Source: Nyssa sinensis (Eukaryota > Streptophyta > Magnoliopsida > Cornales > Nyssaceae). Taken from it: a stretch of DNA of 64,000 nt. The translations under genes were made by a program, and so were the position numbers. Location: NCBI GenBank assembly GCA_008638375.1, contig CM018046.1, positions 47,282,626 through 47,346,625 of the forward strand. The letters are read 5' to 3'. Below, piece by piece: positions 9,836 through 31,800 of this stretch (positions are counted from its first letter, which is position 1; every line of letters begins with the position of its first letter). Under the pieces are notes generated by a model. It was not told the origin of the DNA. It saw nothing but the letters and a program-made list of their open reading frames with translations, and did no database searches.

Positions 9836-12800
9836 ACATTAACATCCTATTAAAGAGAACATGTATTAAAATGCAAAACCTGCAGGCATTCATAGTCATG
9901 TAAGGTGTAGCCTATGCTTGGTAGCCAGAAGAATTATAAAACAGAAAAGTCTCATAAATTTAGAGATGATCCAATATTTAAAAGATAAGAGGGGAAAAAA
10001 TTACTGTTTATAAAATGCCTAAGATCACCCAACAATGGTACGTCTGTGGATCCAGAAAAGGAAAATATTTTCCTTTGTGAGAGGATTATAGCACCATTTT
10101 AAGTGCTTTATGTAGCCAAGAACAGAGGGCAAAACAACCCCCACAACAACATAGATATATCTATAGACACTCTAACACCCGGAGATATTATCATACACCC
10201 ACCCAAACATACAACACAGATTTCGCAGGGGAATATTGTCGAGCAGGGTAATGCACAGTACAGAGTTAAAACATCTATAGACCAACCAGAGAGAAGAAAA
10301 CGAGATTACCAGAAAGCATACTCATCACGCGATGAATTTGGGATTTAGTGGGTGGTGGATTTGAAATTGGGTGATCAATTGATGATTCTTTACTATGGCG
10401 TCCACCGGTGCCTTTTGTCAGTTTGGATAGTCGGGCTCACTGCTGCGGTTGAGTCCAAGCAACCCCTAGACTCTAGTCGTATACCTTTTCCTTTGAAAAA
10501 TTAAAAGAAGTCCCAAGTTTTTCATCACACATAATGTGACAAAAGATTATTTGTGGTGCTCTAGATACATCTGTAAAAAACAATGGCCGTGTTAGAGGTA
10601 ATCTAACAGTTAGGATTTTTCTCTCAAGTTATCATATTTCTATAAACAGTCTTTTTCAATTTTAGTTTTTATATTTTTGTCTCCCTAACTCCATAATTTA
10701 GGTCCGTTATGGCTATAATCCAACCTGACTTAACTCAAAATTTTTCGAATTGATTTAGGTCAATTCCAGTAAGTTCACGATTTGGTTTCAGTTCTAAATT
10801 TTCAAAATCGATTAAGATTGGGTCAATATTTATTCTAAATTCACACCGAAAATACATGATTTTTCAAAGCTAATGAAATTTTCAATCACTATGATTTAAA
10901 TACTCAATATATTTTTTTGAGAAGTTTTTATTATCTTCAAAGTTACTTTAACCATTCAAATTACAGCTCAAAACTTGAATAAAACATAAAATCGAGTATT
11001 TTCTTTATTTTTTATAAAGTAATAAAATTTTACAATTTGAGTAGAAAATTATAAAATTTTAGTGTTTTGTAGTAGTTTTTTTTTTGAAATTTTATTTGCA
11101 ATAAAAATTGTATTTAATAGATTTTGATTTTTAGAATTCAAAAATATAAATTTTATTAAAAATTGATTTATATTTTTTTAACTTATTCATTTTTAAAATT
11201 TTAAAAAACTTTCTTAATATACAGTTGTCATCCACACGTCTATATCTTTGCATGATATATGTAGAGATATTTTAGTCATAAATCTCATGTTAATTACTCC
11301 GTTGTGACTATCTTCATAAACTTTATCAAATGTACTCCTATCATTTACAGACCTATAATCGGTGGGCTCCTTTCTCGATAAACTTTATAAGATCTATCAT
11401 TTCCCTGCATTATCCGTCTCCTCTCCCTCCCATTTCCCTTCATAAGATTTATCTATCTTCTAAGCTTTACACTTCCACCATTGATGACCTTGCTTTGCTG
11501 CAACATGAAATGGATCATAGCCATTGCTCTGCTGCAATAGGCCAGTTTGAAGGTCTAAAATGTCTCAAGAACTGTCCAACAATTGAAGCATGACAGATCA
11601 CTAGGCCAAGAATTTCAAGTGAACAATGCATCGTAACTCGATGGTGTCTGATCCAAATTGGTGAGTTCAAAGATGAGATCATGTGGTCAGAGCTTACCGT
11701 TGAAGCCTACGAGGGCGAACATACAAACCGCCAATACAATCCTTGGATCAATTGTTGCCGACGTGAGATCGGAGGGGATAAAAGAAGAGTTGGGAAGGGA
11801 GGGTTTTGTCCAACGATAGATCTGTTGCGGTCGGAAATCATGTCGTTGCTGCACTGCATCTAATCATTCCTATCGAATCCACTCATCGGAGATATTGGCC
11901 TTTTCCCAATTCAAAGAGGTAAGTTCTACTTCTCATACACTCTCACAAACAATGGAGAACGATCTCTACCCATTTGTTTTCCTCAATGCCGATGGAAATT
12001 TGTTTATTTTCATTAATAATTGATCTATATATTATTCAATTATTTAACAAGGGTGTAATAATGAAGAGATACCCACAAGTTCCTGGCGGCTATCCCAGGA
12101 ATTATTCATGCACTAGTTCTTCAGTTTTACTTCCATTGAAGAACTTGCAAGGACCTGCAATCGAAGCTCAAGTTTTGGTCCACAAAGGTGATGTGAAAGG
12201 GTTGTACACCAGCGCGTTATGCATGGTACCTTTTAATGGTCCTAATGTTCAGTTGATAGGCACGTATAGTATAATGTATGATTAATAAAAATCTAATTTT
12301 ATATAAAGGCTTCATAAAAAATTTATGAAATAAATTAATTTTATTAATAAAATTTTATTCGTATTATACTCTAATTTTTTATTTATATTTATTTAGAAAA
12401 AAAGATTATTGTAAAAACTTTATTATTAAAGTTTTATTTAATATATAATTATCTCTTGTTGTTTAATAATTATATTTTATATTATAAAAATAAATATAAT
12501 ATTCCGATGCTTAAGTAAGTAAAAGAATTGAAAGACTGTATTGAAAGCCAAAAGAATGAGCATCCAAATAAAGCGTACTTTTAGGGTTTAATTTATAAGT
12601 CGTGGCCTTCCTAAGTTGATTAGGATTCGATGCCATGAATATAGGGATTTGATCATCGGAGATTGCAGTTACCTTGTGGAGTATTAAGTCGCAGATGGAG
12701 ATAATCATAGATAGTAGTTTCCGTGTTGAATACTGTTTCCTTATTCCCTACTTGGCAGTTGTTAAGGAAACCATAAGGTCGGAGCCGTATGAGGTGTTGA

Positions 12801-12840
12801 TTAAATATTGCCCAGGACATAAGGTCTGGGAGATATGTGC
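9836..12840. other. intergenic upstream of the PPR gene
   Basis: The first ~600 bp probably carry the PPR leader and promoter. From 10500 the sequence is very AT-rich. Open frames at 11330-11593, 11681-11863 and 11974-12285 (the last with KRYPQVPGGYPRNYS) show no recognised domain and no splice structure I could defend. Confidence 0.5.
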
Positions 12841-12972
12841 ATGAGAATGCCTTGGAGGCTTCGCCTGCACTGTATGACCGAGTTTATCGGCTCTGAATGA
12901 TATATATATATATATGAGAATGCCCTGAAGGCCAGTTGTTGTTCTATATGATCGAGATTTGTTAGCTCTGTA

Positions 12973-13015
<43 letters not shown>

Positions 13016-13078
13016 GAGAATGCCCTGAAGGCCAGTTGCTGCTTTGTATGATCGAGATTTGTTAACTCCGTATGCACA
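12841..13078. repeat. minisatellite, about three units with TA tracts
   Basis: Three diverged tandem copies of a unit reading GAGAATGCCCTGAAGGCCAG ... TGATCGAGATTTGTTAGCTC, each ending in a variable (TA)n tract (the middle one is longest, about 12974-13014). The older first copy is most diverged. The minus-strand open frame across it is an artefact of the repeat. Confidence 0.75.
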
Positions 13079-13148
13079 CATGTCTCAAGGTGATTGGTGT
13101 GTCTGTTTATAGTATATCATATATATATATATATATACACATATATAA

Positions 13149-13610
13149 AATAAAGTAAAAAATTATATTAATATTAATAAAAAAAAACTCATTTAGAATT
13201 ATCATTATCATTTTTTTCACTTTAGGCTTGTGACGTGTAGAACCCCTTAGGAACATGGTTCTAAAGACTATTGAATATTTGCTCCTTTCTTAAAGATTTG
13301 AATAATAAAAAATAGGAAAAAATACTAAAGAGTCTGTAAAATAAAATTTTTAGTCGAAGAAACTCATGATACAATAAAAAAATTATATATAGAAAATAAA
13401 ATAAAAAATTATATTAATATTAAAAAAAATCATTTAGAATTGTCATTTTTTTACTTTAGGCTTCTAACGTGTGTGGAGTCCCTTAGGAAGATGGTTTTAA
13501 AGACTATTGAATATTTGCTCCTTTCTTGGGGATTTGAATAATAAAAAATAAGAAAAAATACTAAAGAGTCTCTAAAATAAAGTTTTTAGTCTAAAAAATT
13601 CATGACATAT
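13149..13610. repeat. two-copy tandem duplication, period about 255 bp
   Basis: Segments starting near 13149 and 13400 share the string GACTATTGAATATTTGCTCC and flanking AATAATAAAAAAT tracts, with CTTTAGGCTT and CCCTTAGGAA blocks in the same order. AT-rich, non-coding. Confidence 0.7.
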
Positions 13611-14021
13611 TTTTTCTATCTAAAAAGTCTAAAAAATGAATTTTTAATACAAAATGTTCAATTGTTAACTTTCATCTTAACACCATTAAAAAATATTACT
13701 GATTATACTAAAATTACCTTTAATATACATTTTAGAAAAATAAATAATTAAAAAATATATAAAATAAATTTTTCAATCCAAGAAAATCATAACATTTTAT
13801 AAAGTAAAAATTTATTTTTTTAAGTATTCTAGATAAATAATTTTTTTTTTTTGAAGAATTTGTTGTATCTATTATATAGTATTTTTTAAAATGTATCTTG
13901 AATATTATTTTGGTCTAGTCAACAATATTTTTTAACGCTGTTAAGATGAAAGTTAATAATTTAATTTTTTTGTATTAAATTTTTTTTTTAATCTTTTAGA
14001 TAGAAAAAATAAATCATGAAC
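13603..14021. mobile_element. foldback (MITE-like) inverted repeat
   Basis: Arms of about 140 bp at 13603-13740 and 13880-14021 are imperfect reverse complements; for example TTAACTTTCATCTTAAC at 13665-13681 pairs exactly with 13940-13956, and TTTTTTCTATCTAAA near the left end pairs with AGATAGAAAAAAT at the right. Non-coding. Target duplication not resolved. Confidence 0.65.
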
Positions 14022-14356
14022 ATTGCATGACAAATCATCTCCTCTTTTCACTTTTAATTTTCAGTATCTTCAAAACTAATGAAAATCTAACTCTGAAAAA
14101 AAAAAAATTGCTCCACTTAAAAGAGAAGTCTTCAAACTTCATGTATCTATAATATAATTATATTAGAAGATTAAGATTAATAAAAATTTAACTCAAAAAA
14201 GAAAAGACTATAAAAACTCCATAAAAAAAATTAAATTATAATAATAGAATTTTATTCTGTTATGAATCATTACAAAGGTCAATAACTTAACCTAATTAAT
14301 TAGAAAAAATAAATAAGGAAAAGAATGTAAAAAAGGGGGAAAAAAAAAGCAATAAA
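14022..14356. other. AT-rich spacer downstream of LBD2
   Basis: Poly-A/T-rich DNA holding the LBD2 3' untranslated region; nothing else seen. Confidence 0.5.
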
Positions 14357-15257
14357 TTAGTAGCCTTCCCACAATGTACTATCCATTGGCTCGGCATGAA
14401 TTGTGTCAAATTGCCCTACAATTGTAAGATAGAAACCAAAAATTAGGAGTTAGATTTCTAGACTTATAATAAAAATTCTAAGATTAAAAAAGAAACTGAA
14501 CATTAATCCAGATACTTACTAGAACTCCTTAAAGATTAGCATGGAGTTAATAATTGATATAAACTAAAGAGTTTAATTTACCTGGAAGAAAATACTGCTT
14601 ATTGAACTGATTGATGGAATTCTGATCAGGAGGCACAATCGCTACATGAGAATCAACATCTCTCTCTTCCCTGATTACTTGATACTCTGGAATTTGCATA
14701 TGATGATGAAGATGATGATTTGAAGAATAGCTCCCATTAGTATGAATATAATTCATTGTATTAGTATTAGAAACTCCCCCACCAATTCTAATCCCAATCC
14801 CATTATTAATACACATCACATTATCATTAATATTGTTCCACATAGCAGCAGCGGCAGCAGCCAAATCTTGTGCTACTGGGGCTTGAATTTGAGTTTGCTG
14901 GGATTGTTGGCTTTTGTACAACTTGAGCTCTTCTAGCAGTTCTTGGCACCTGGTTTTATACAGATTGACTTCTTCAACTGCTTTTCTGTACTCTCCATAA
15001 GCTCCTAAAACTGGATCTTTTTCTCGAAGAAATGCTTCCCACACCAATGAATCCGCTGCTCTTTTCCTATCTTCTTGTCTTAGAATTCCCAACATCTTGC
15101 TCATCTTGCTCACGCCATACATTTTGTGTGCAGCTAGGAATTCCTGTTTTTTATCTGCATGAAAGTAGGGTGCTAATTTGCACTTCTCGTCGCACTTCTT
15201 CCTCTGATGCTTGCATGATGCGCATGCTGGATTGCCGCTGTTATTTTGATTTTGCAT
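14357..15257 (-). CDS. LBD2: LOB-domain (LBD2-like) transcription factor
   Basis: Nuclear plant-specific regulator of organ boundary or lateral organ programmes. Two exons: 15257-14582 and 14415-14357. The N-terminal zinc-binding motif is Cys12-x2-Cys15-x6-Cys22-x3-Cys26 (CASCKHQRKKCDEKC); a GAS-like block (FLAAHKMYGVSKMSKML) and the conserved DSLVWEAFLREKDPVLGAYG segment follow, then a Leu-rich coiled coil and a His/Asn-rich tail. The second exon adds QFDTIHAEPMDSTLWEGY; it was found by splicing CCAG|GTAAAT to TGTAG|GG and makes 735 nt, exactly 245 codons (244 residues). Reading through the donor instead gives KLNSLVYINY. I chose the Met before QNQNNSGNPAC because the upstream MVFLVVGFR is not family-like. 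Matches Arabidopsis LBD2 (At1g06280) best from memory. Confidence 0.88.
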
Positions 15258-21671
<6,414 letters not shown>

Positions 21672-24600
21672 ACAAATTTCATGTAATTTCTATGTTGTAA
21701 TGGGTGCAATCCCTCCTCCTTGTCTTCATTTCCTTCTATGGCTACCTTACAATGTATTTTATTTTATTTTATTTTATTTTTCTTCCTTTTTCTCCCCTTT
21801 TATATGTATTGTTTTCCCAAGGCAAATATATCTCCTTTTGTTTCATTTTTTTTAACATATTAGTTACTTTTTTGGGTTTATTAGTGATAAGCCGTTTGTG
21901 CTCTTTTTTTTTTTAACTTAAATTCACGCTCAATCTCTTTTACATTATCAGTCCACATGCATGTTCTGTTTTTTAACTTCTCAGTCGCTGAAGATGCCGC
22001 CATAACCATTCCCAAAGGTCTCTCTTAACCGGTCGTTGCCGCCGCCGCCCCACCTAGTTTGAAACGCATGTTTGTCCAAAGACACATTCTTTGAGCTCTG
22101 TTTCTGCTATGTTGCTTCTCAAACCCTAATTTCTCTTAAAGAATGAGGCAATTATAACTTCTTAAAATTTGCATTTCAATGTGAAACGCCGACTCTGCTC
22201 CTGATTTGATGGCTTTTTATGTATGGTGCTTTGGAGTCTCGATGGAAACACCATCGGATTACTTAAGAAACGGTTTCGTCATGGGAACGAGGTTTCAGAG
22301 ATAAAATTCCCCGGCTCAATCGGTGGTGTTCGGTCCCTTGTTTAAAGGTGGAGGGATTTCGAGGCCGAGACCGAGTCGAGACTGAAGCTGAACCAGTCTG
22401 GCGACTCGCCTAATTACAACAAGAAGAGCAATTTTGGATCATATTATGCCAAAAATGCTTCCTTTGTTGATATATACCTACTATGCCAAGAAGCTAAACC
22501 TAGATGGGCCTTCAATGCGTGAGAAAGCTTTTAGATATGTCCCAAAAAATTGTGTGGCAAATTGCAAAACCATTGCTATCTGTATTTGTTTTAGTGGGTG
22601 TTATATGAGGTATGAGGTTGCTGGGTTCAAGCAGGTTTACAGGACTGAGTTGTTGTACAAGGTGTGTGGGTCGACTCATGTAGTGGATTGGGCTTGGAGA
22701 GAGATTGGACAATAACTAAAATACTGAAGTAGTGAAATTTCTCTATCCACATAATGTTTTTTTTTTTTGGTGCAGAATTTCACTATCTCTTGAAAGTCTT
22801 TGTCCTTTGATTATCCAAAATTTGATTCAAAACTAAATCACACAATAGTGAATTTCACTAATTTTATGAAATATTGAAATTTCTATATTTATCAAAAAAT
22901 AATGAAATTTCACTATCTCTTTAGTTTCATCACTCGAACGCACCACCCCGAACCTAGTTGGGTTAGGCTTTGCAACTCTTCTCTCTCTCTCTCTCTATTT
23001 ATGATGTTCTTTTATTAATATTAGCAAAAAGTAATAACGTGTGGGAATTAGTATGTAGTCCAATTAGTCGAAAGAGCAAGACACGTGGGCAAAAAGGATA
23101 CACTTCCTGCCTAAAGAAGGCCTACCATACACTTGTCTCTCAAGCTATAAATATGGGACAAATGTTCTTAACATCAAGGACGAGAACTAACACAGAAAGA
23201 GAAGCTATTACTATGGAAACAAGTATTCAATAGGCTTAAACTCTGTTAAGGAGGCTACCATTAAAGTCCTAAGGAGAATCAACTGGTCTCCTAATCATTC
23301 AATGCAAATCCAATTTGTCTCATTCTTCCTAAGAATCCCAACTTGTTGGTCAGCTCAAGTCTTCTCCCTAGAACCACTTAATTGCACATGTATCCTTCCT
23401 TGTAAAAGTAAAAATACGCCACATTTTTTATTCCTTCCAAATTTGCCCTCCAGTGTACTAATATACCACTATGACTTATGAACATTATTTGTCCATACTA
23501 ATTTTTCATCATCTTTTAACTTAGAATATGTCCCGGGTTCCACAATATGTATGGTTCCTACCTTGTTGAGTCCATTTTGTAACTTTTATCGAAATGCCCA
23601 TTTAGTTACTTATTAACTAAACTCAAATCAAATTGTTATTTAATTAATCATCACAATTCATTTTAATTTCTTCACTACATTCCCAAGCCCTTCCACCATG
23701 TGGTCCCATTCATAAGAAAAAAATTACCAAATTTCCCTTAATTACCAATAGTTGTATTATTCATCAAATTTTACCAAATTTCAATTAGCTAACCACACTA
23801 ATCATTGTTTTATTCCTTAATGATCATTAATTACTCTTAATCAACGAGTAAATTTTTTTCAAGTCTTTATATTTTGTACCCTACTTTTATGTTTACATTT
23901 AGTTTTTTTTTTTTTTATAAAAAAAACGTACTTATGTTTGATAAAATCTTTAAAATGAATTTTGTGTTACATTTTATTTTTTCAAACATATAAAAGTGTT
24001 TTGAAGAAAAAAAACATCTCTATTACTTTTTCTCAAACAAGTTTTTGTAGCTTTGAAAGATAATTCGAAATACCAAGTAAGATGTAAAGTTGTTTTGTAT
24101 TAGGTGAGTCAATCCTACTAATCTATGTTTACAGTTGCTATAAAACATAAAAATGTAATTTCCTCTTGAAAATAAACACATTAGTCATCTAGAATTTTGG
24201 CATAAAATTATATAAACAAGTCAATTGTTAAACACGAACGTTTATTATGAAATATTATAATTAATTCGTTAAAATATAAATAAATTAGTTAAAAATAACT
24301 TTATATTATTTTTTTATTTGAAAAAGATAACTTAATAATAGAGTTAAAGAATTTTCTTTGATGTTAAATATAAAGTTGTACTACTTTGAATTTCTTTAGA
24401 AATGGTTGCCGCGTGCCATCATTGCTGAATTAATATGATTTTTCAACTGTAATACTTGTATTCAAATATATTTAAAAATAAGATATATTGAGTGCGTTAA
24501 GCTTTGAATCTATCTCCCTCTCTCTGTCCCCTCTCTATAACGGTGCCATCTCTCTCCCTCTCGATTGAAGATCAATTTCCTCTCTCTTTCTCTCTGTTTC

Positions 24601-24729
24601 TGTCTTTCCTTTCTCTCTCGCTAAATATGTTGAGATATTTACAGTAGAAGATAAACGGATAGATCGAAATCTCACATTTTGATCTGCAAATCCTTCTTTA
24701 GATCTCTTTATATAGGCATTTGGACGTAG
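21672..24729. other. intergenic between ROP and RABA1
   Basis: The ROP 3' end is followed by a GC-richer patch (about 22000-22720) with fragments of open frame (for example NYNKKSNFGSYYAKNASF, and an open frame at 22434-22715) that I cannot assign; it may be a decayed gene copy. From 23250 the DNA is AT-rich. A CT-rich tract at 24510-24620 with CTATAACGG is probably the RABA1 promoter and leader. Confidence 0.45.
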
Positions 24730-27215
<2,486 letters not shown>

Positions 27216-28822
27216 TCTCAAGAATAGAAAAATGTTTCAATGGAAGAATTCAGCTTCTTTTATTGTCCTAGGAGTTCCCATATTCTATGTGGTTGTGGGA
27301 CACATTTGAATATGTCAGTGTTATAATTACAAGGAAAGTTCAGTCGGAAAAGCATTCGCTAAAAACTTGCTCTAGTTTAGCCAAAGCCCCAAGAGTTAGG
27401 ATCTCCTTGATTTTCTTTGCATTGTTCTTGTTCCTCTTCATTTTTGCATTGCATTTTTTTTTCCTTGGTGTATTATTGTAGTTCTTAGTGAGCCCTTAGT
27501 TTACAACATATTTGATTGCTTAGAATTGGGATTTGGATATGTATTAAGACTCTCTCCTTGTACTTGATTGGTTATTATTTTTATTTTATTTTATTTTTTT
27601 GTTGTCCACAGAAATGGTTGATTAATTTGTATTCGAATGGTAGATCAATTTTATTTACTCATCCTAAGCCAGATTCATCATCAAGCGCAAGTTAGCTACA
27701 GATTAGTAAGGTTGCTCTCGTTTCCTTGATCAAATCTTCAGAAGTTTTTATTTCTTCATTTCCTTTTTCATTGTCAAATTGAAGGATTAGAAATGAAACT
27801 ATTGACTGGCTAAGAAGCTGTTGTGCATTCTTGCCCTAGTTTAGCTAAATCCCCCACAACCTTTGCTGATATTGTTGTTGCTTTCTATAATTGTTGGATG
27901 TAACATGCATGCAGGTGTTAGTTCACACAATCTCTGGCTCTATAATTGTTGGATTGTGTTAGAGAGGCAAGTGTTTGGATCTAAATATTATTTCTGACAA
28001 TATAATCACTTCTAAAATATATTCAGAACTCATGGACCCTTCCATGAAGGCAAAGAATAAGAGAGAGTGCCCGTTATTTGAGATGTTGAAACAACAGTTG
28101 CCCAACGTTAGCTTTGCACTCTTATAATTAATAATTAAATATGAGATTTTTTATTAATTATTAAAACTAATTAATTATTGATTTTTTTCACTAAGAAATT
28201 TGTTAATTATGAAAAATTAATTATTGAGTTTTCTCATATTTTTATTAACTAAAAAATGTTTCTTACATAAATATGACTTTTTTCGATTCAATAAAATTTT
28301 TATATTGTAATTTTTCTCACTTAAAATACTTTTGAATCTAATTATGTAGAATTAATAAATAAAATTTCAAAAAAAAATGTCATAAATGAGATATATATAT
28401 ATATATATCTATAATAATTAATATTAGAGAAAGTTTCTGAAAAATAAGTAATAAGTAATGAAATTATTAATTATCAACTATAAATCAAGTTGGTTCCTTA
28501 AATTTTTTTTAATTAATAGAGATTATTAACTAAAGGGTTGTGAGTATACACCTGCTTTACTAAAAACATCAGGTAAGTCAAAATCTCAAAAATCACAAGA
28601 TAGAACAATGAATAAATGGAATAAAACATATACTTGCTTCAATTCAACATAACATTCTCTAAAACAGATCAGATAATCTCCATTACACTTTTCTCGTGCC
28701 ACATCATGCATTTGCTATTATTAACTAATTACTTTGTAAATGATGTGGCAAAAATCTAAGGTATATCGAAGAAAATTGTGAGAGAAAAAATAATGGAGAG
28801 AAGTCTTGTCCCTCTAAAACAT
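27216..28822. other. intergenic between convergent RABA1 and RING E3 copy A
   Basis: RABA1 3' region, then AT-rich DNA. From about 28130 the sequence is homologous to the 3' flank of the second E3 copy (about 33390-34080), so it belongs to the duplicated unit. A (TA)n tract lies at about 28391-28410. Confidence 0.6.
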
Positions 28823-31800
28823 CTAGGTCTCCACTGTCAATGCTGTAGATTTGCAAACAGGGCAAATATTTATCTGAAACAGCCACTTCTTTATGCAGTC
28901 TGCATGATAATCATGTCCGCATTGAAGAGTTCCAATTGTCTCATTGCTTTCATACTCCTCCTGCAAAATTGGTCACCATTTGTTATCATTTATCACAGTG
29001 ATTAGAGTTACCTTAATAAGCTAAACACACTGTTGGGGAAGTGAAAATCATATTTGTGTGTGTGAGAATGAAACTTTTTCTACATACCTGGCATATAACG
29101 CAGATTTCGGGCTCTTGATCCATGCTTTTGGGTTCATTAAAATTGACAGCATTCTTAGATGAAACATGGGTTCTTGTCTTTAGATGCCTTGTGATTGTTT
29201 CCTCCGACAAACCGGTATTAAAGTAGCCCATTTCTTCCTCCAGAGAAAATAGCTCCTGCAGTTGCATTGCTCTCAGTAGGTTGCTAATACAGGTATAATG
29301 ATTTTATGAAATGTTCGATTAGATTTTCAGAGAATTATTATTTTTTCAACATCGAAATGAAAACTACTTTTTTTTCCTTCCTTTCATATGAAAATAATGA
29401 AATCATAGTGATGCCATTCATAACCGATTTTCTTAATGGATTTTCTCATTCCTAAATGCAAGATAGTGGGGTCTACTATAATAAATGCACGTGAAACCAC
29501 TTATTTATCTCTCTTATACATAGCATTTTTTGAAATCATGTTATATATCATAGAAAAGGAAATCAACTCAAGTAAATTACCTCATAAATCATTTCTGCAT
29601 CATCCCACTGTGTATCAGGGAAAATGAGATCTTCACCATCCAAGGGTTCAAAAATGGCCACCGACTACAGACAACCGGGGGAAATATTAGTTCCACTTAT
29701 AACGATTAAATAAACTGGTGTATACTTGTAACCTGCTTAAAAAATGCTTACATAACAGAAACTGAAAGCAAAACAGTGGAAAGAAAGCACAGAAAAATTA
29801 CAACTACGTGGTGGAAGTGAGAATTGCCATGTGGTTGAGGTAGATCACTCTGATAAAGCTGGCTAGTGGAGGGCCTAGAATTTCTGTTCCCAGTATCCCA
29901 AGATGGATTTGAAGTGTCAAGAAGCAGCGAGGGGATGTTTATTGCCTGCCTGTTCGAAGAAGATGGTATTCGAGGCTGGAGGTAGGAATTATTTCCTCTC
30001 ATTGATTGCATAGGATGAGGTGGCTGATGCTGATGAGACTGATGATTGTTCATGTGATAAGGGTGCGAGTGATGTTGATCCACGGAGTTCAGGGTGGACA
30101 GCTGAGAGGAAGGATCTATAAAGCTTTGTTGAACTGGGTGGTAATGATCATGCGCTGCAACAGGATATGATCTGCAATTAGATGATGGCATTGGATGATG
30201 ATCGTAGAAGTTAACAACTGGAATGGGCTGATGGTTCTGAATACCATTGAAATGAGTCTGATGGGATATAGAACCATGGCGATGATCTGGAAAATCATGA
30301 AAATTCTCATTCCTTGCACTAATTTCATGGTGTAGAAACTGAGAATTGTTGCTCTGGAGAATATGAGGTGCATGGTGCAAATGGTCCTGCCTATTGTAAC
30401 GAGTTTCACGGGATATATGATTGTGGTGAAGGTTTGGGAAAGAGTCATGAAAGTCATGATTCCTTACACGATTACCATAGCTGGGAAACTGAGAATTATG
30501 ACCCCGAAGAGCTTGCTGTCCTTGTAGCATGTTCCTTTGAACCATGTCTTCTAAATTTCGCTGCATGTTCCTTATATTTTGTAATTGTTGCACCACATCA
30601 TGCAACCATTCTTGCCCAGGGCGATTGAGCATTTGAATAGTGTGCAACATGTTCCTTATATTTTGTAATTGTTGCACCACATCATGCATCCATTCTTGCT
30701 CAGGGCGATTGAGCATTTGACTAGTGTGCAACATGTTCCTGCTTTCAATGTCTTCTAAATGTTGCAATGCACGATTCCTGCTTTCAATCCCACATATCAA
30801 AAGACACCGTCACAAGACAAAAATAAATAAAACTGGCAAGAAGTAATGATATCTAATCCCTTCTGGATTTTTTTTTTTTTCATAAAAATGATAGCTAACG
30901 CTAACTATTCTCAAATAGTCAAATATTATATATATGTACTTATTTAAAAATTCCGAAATACCATTCACACAATTACATTATAAACAACATATATAAAGTA
31001 TGTAGCTGGGAAAAAATGGCTTTAAAGACTAATAAATTCTAGAACAGTATACTCACATTAACTTAGAAGAAATACAAGAACGAAAATAAAAATATGAATA
31101 AAAATCCAAAAGTTACAGCATAAGGTATGTGGTTCAACATTTTTTACATCTATCCAAATAAGCAATTGACTTAAAATTTTGTCCTCTCAGGTATCACTTG
31201 ACACCAAATCTGGTTTCGCCCTTCAGTCTAGTATGTATGGAGTCTGGACCATGGTGGAAGCAAGAAAGCTTCCACACACCTTAGAAGAGTGAGCTACCAG
31301 AGGAAATGATGAATTTGTCAATAAATATTAACCAAGTGTTTCGCTGACTCTGGAAGATTAGAGCAATGCCAAGAAGATTGTACCAGAAAGAGAGTAACAC
31401 CAAAAATGGAAATTGAGTTCTATACTGAATATGTAAAAAGAATCATAGTTTGTAACCATAACTTTAATCCATTCTTTATCTTTTTCACCAAAACAAATCA
31501 GTTCAACCAAGATGTATATTTAATAAAGCACCATTCACAGCATAAGAAACTCCTACTGCACCTGCTATCAACACAAGAATGATTACCAAAAAGTTCGGAG
31601 TATAAATGATATGAATCTTTTTAGCTATTCTGCTCAATCTTGAGTCCCACGCACCATAATAGGATCAAAAGTTGTCAAAATCCACATTCACAAGGGTTAG
31701 AATATTGCTGATTCATGCTAACGAGTGGGTGGACTTTAATAGGGTGAATACAGGACCATATAATTCTCAGGCTCTAAACCTTGAACCTTATAAAGACAGA

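Noticed and set aside
11974..12285. 103-codon plus-strand open frame
   Set aside because: I could not match it to any family and no exon structure was convincing.
12748..13077. 109-codon minus-strand open frame
   Set aside because: Built from the minisatellite and TA tracts (poly Ile-Tyr).
22434..22715. 93-codon plus-strand open frame between ROP and RABA1
   Set aside because: Cys-rich but matches nothing known; likely a decayed copy or chance.
24708..24716. TTATATAG just before the RABA1 ATG as TATA box
   Set aside because: Only about 15 bp from the start codon; it must lie in the leader.
29748..29807. Hydrophobic tail VVVIFLCFLSTVLLSVSV as a membrane anchor of the E3 copy A
   Set aside because: It is intron read-through past a conserved GTAG donor; the spliced frame leads into the RING exons.
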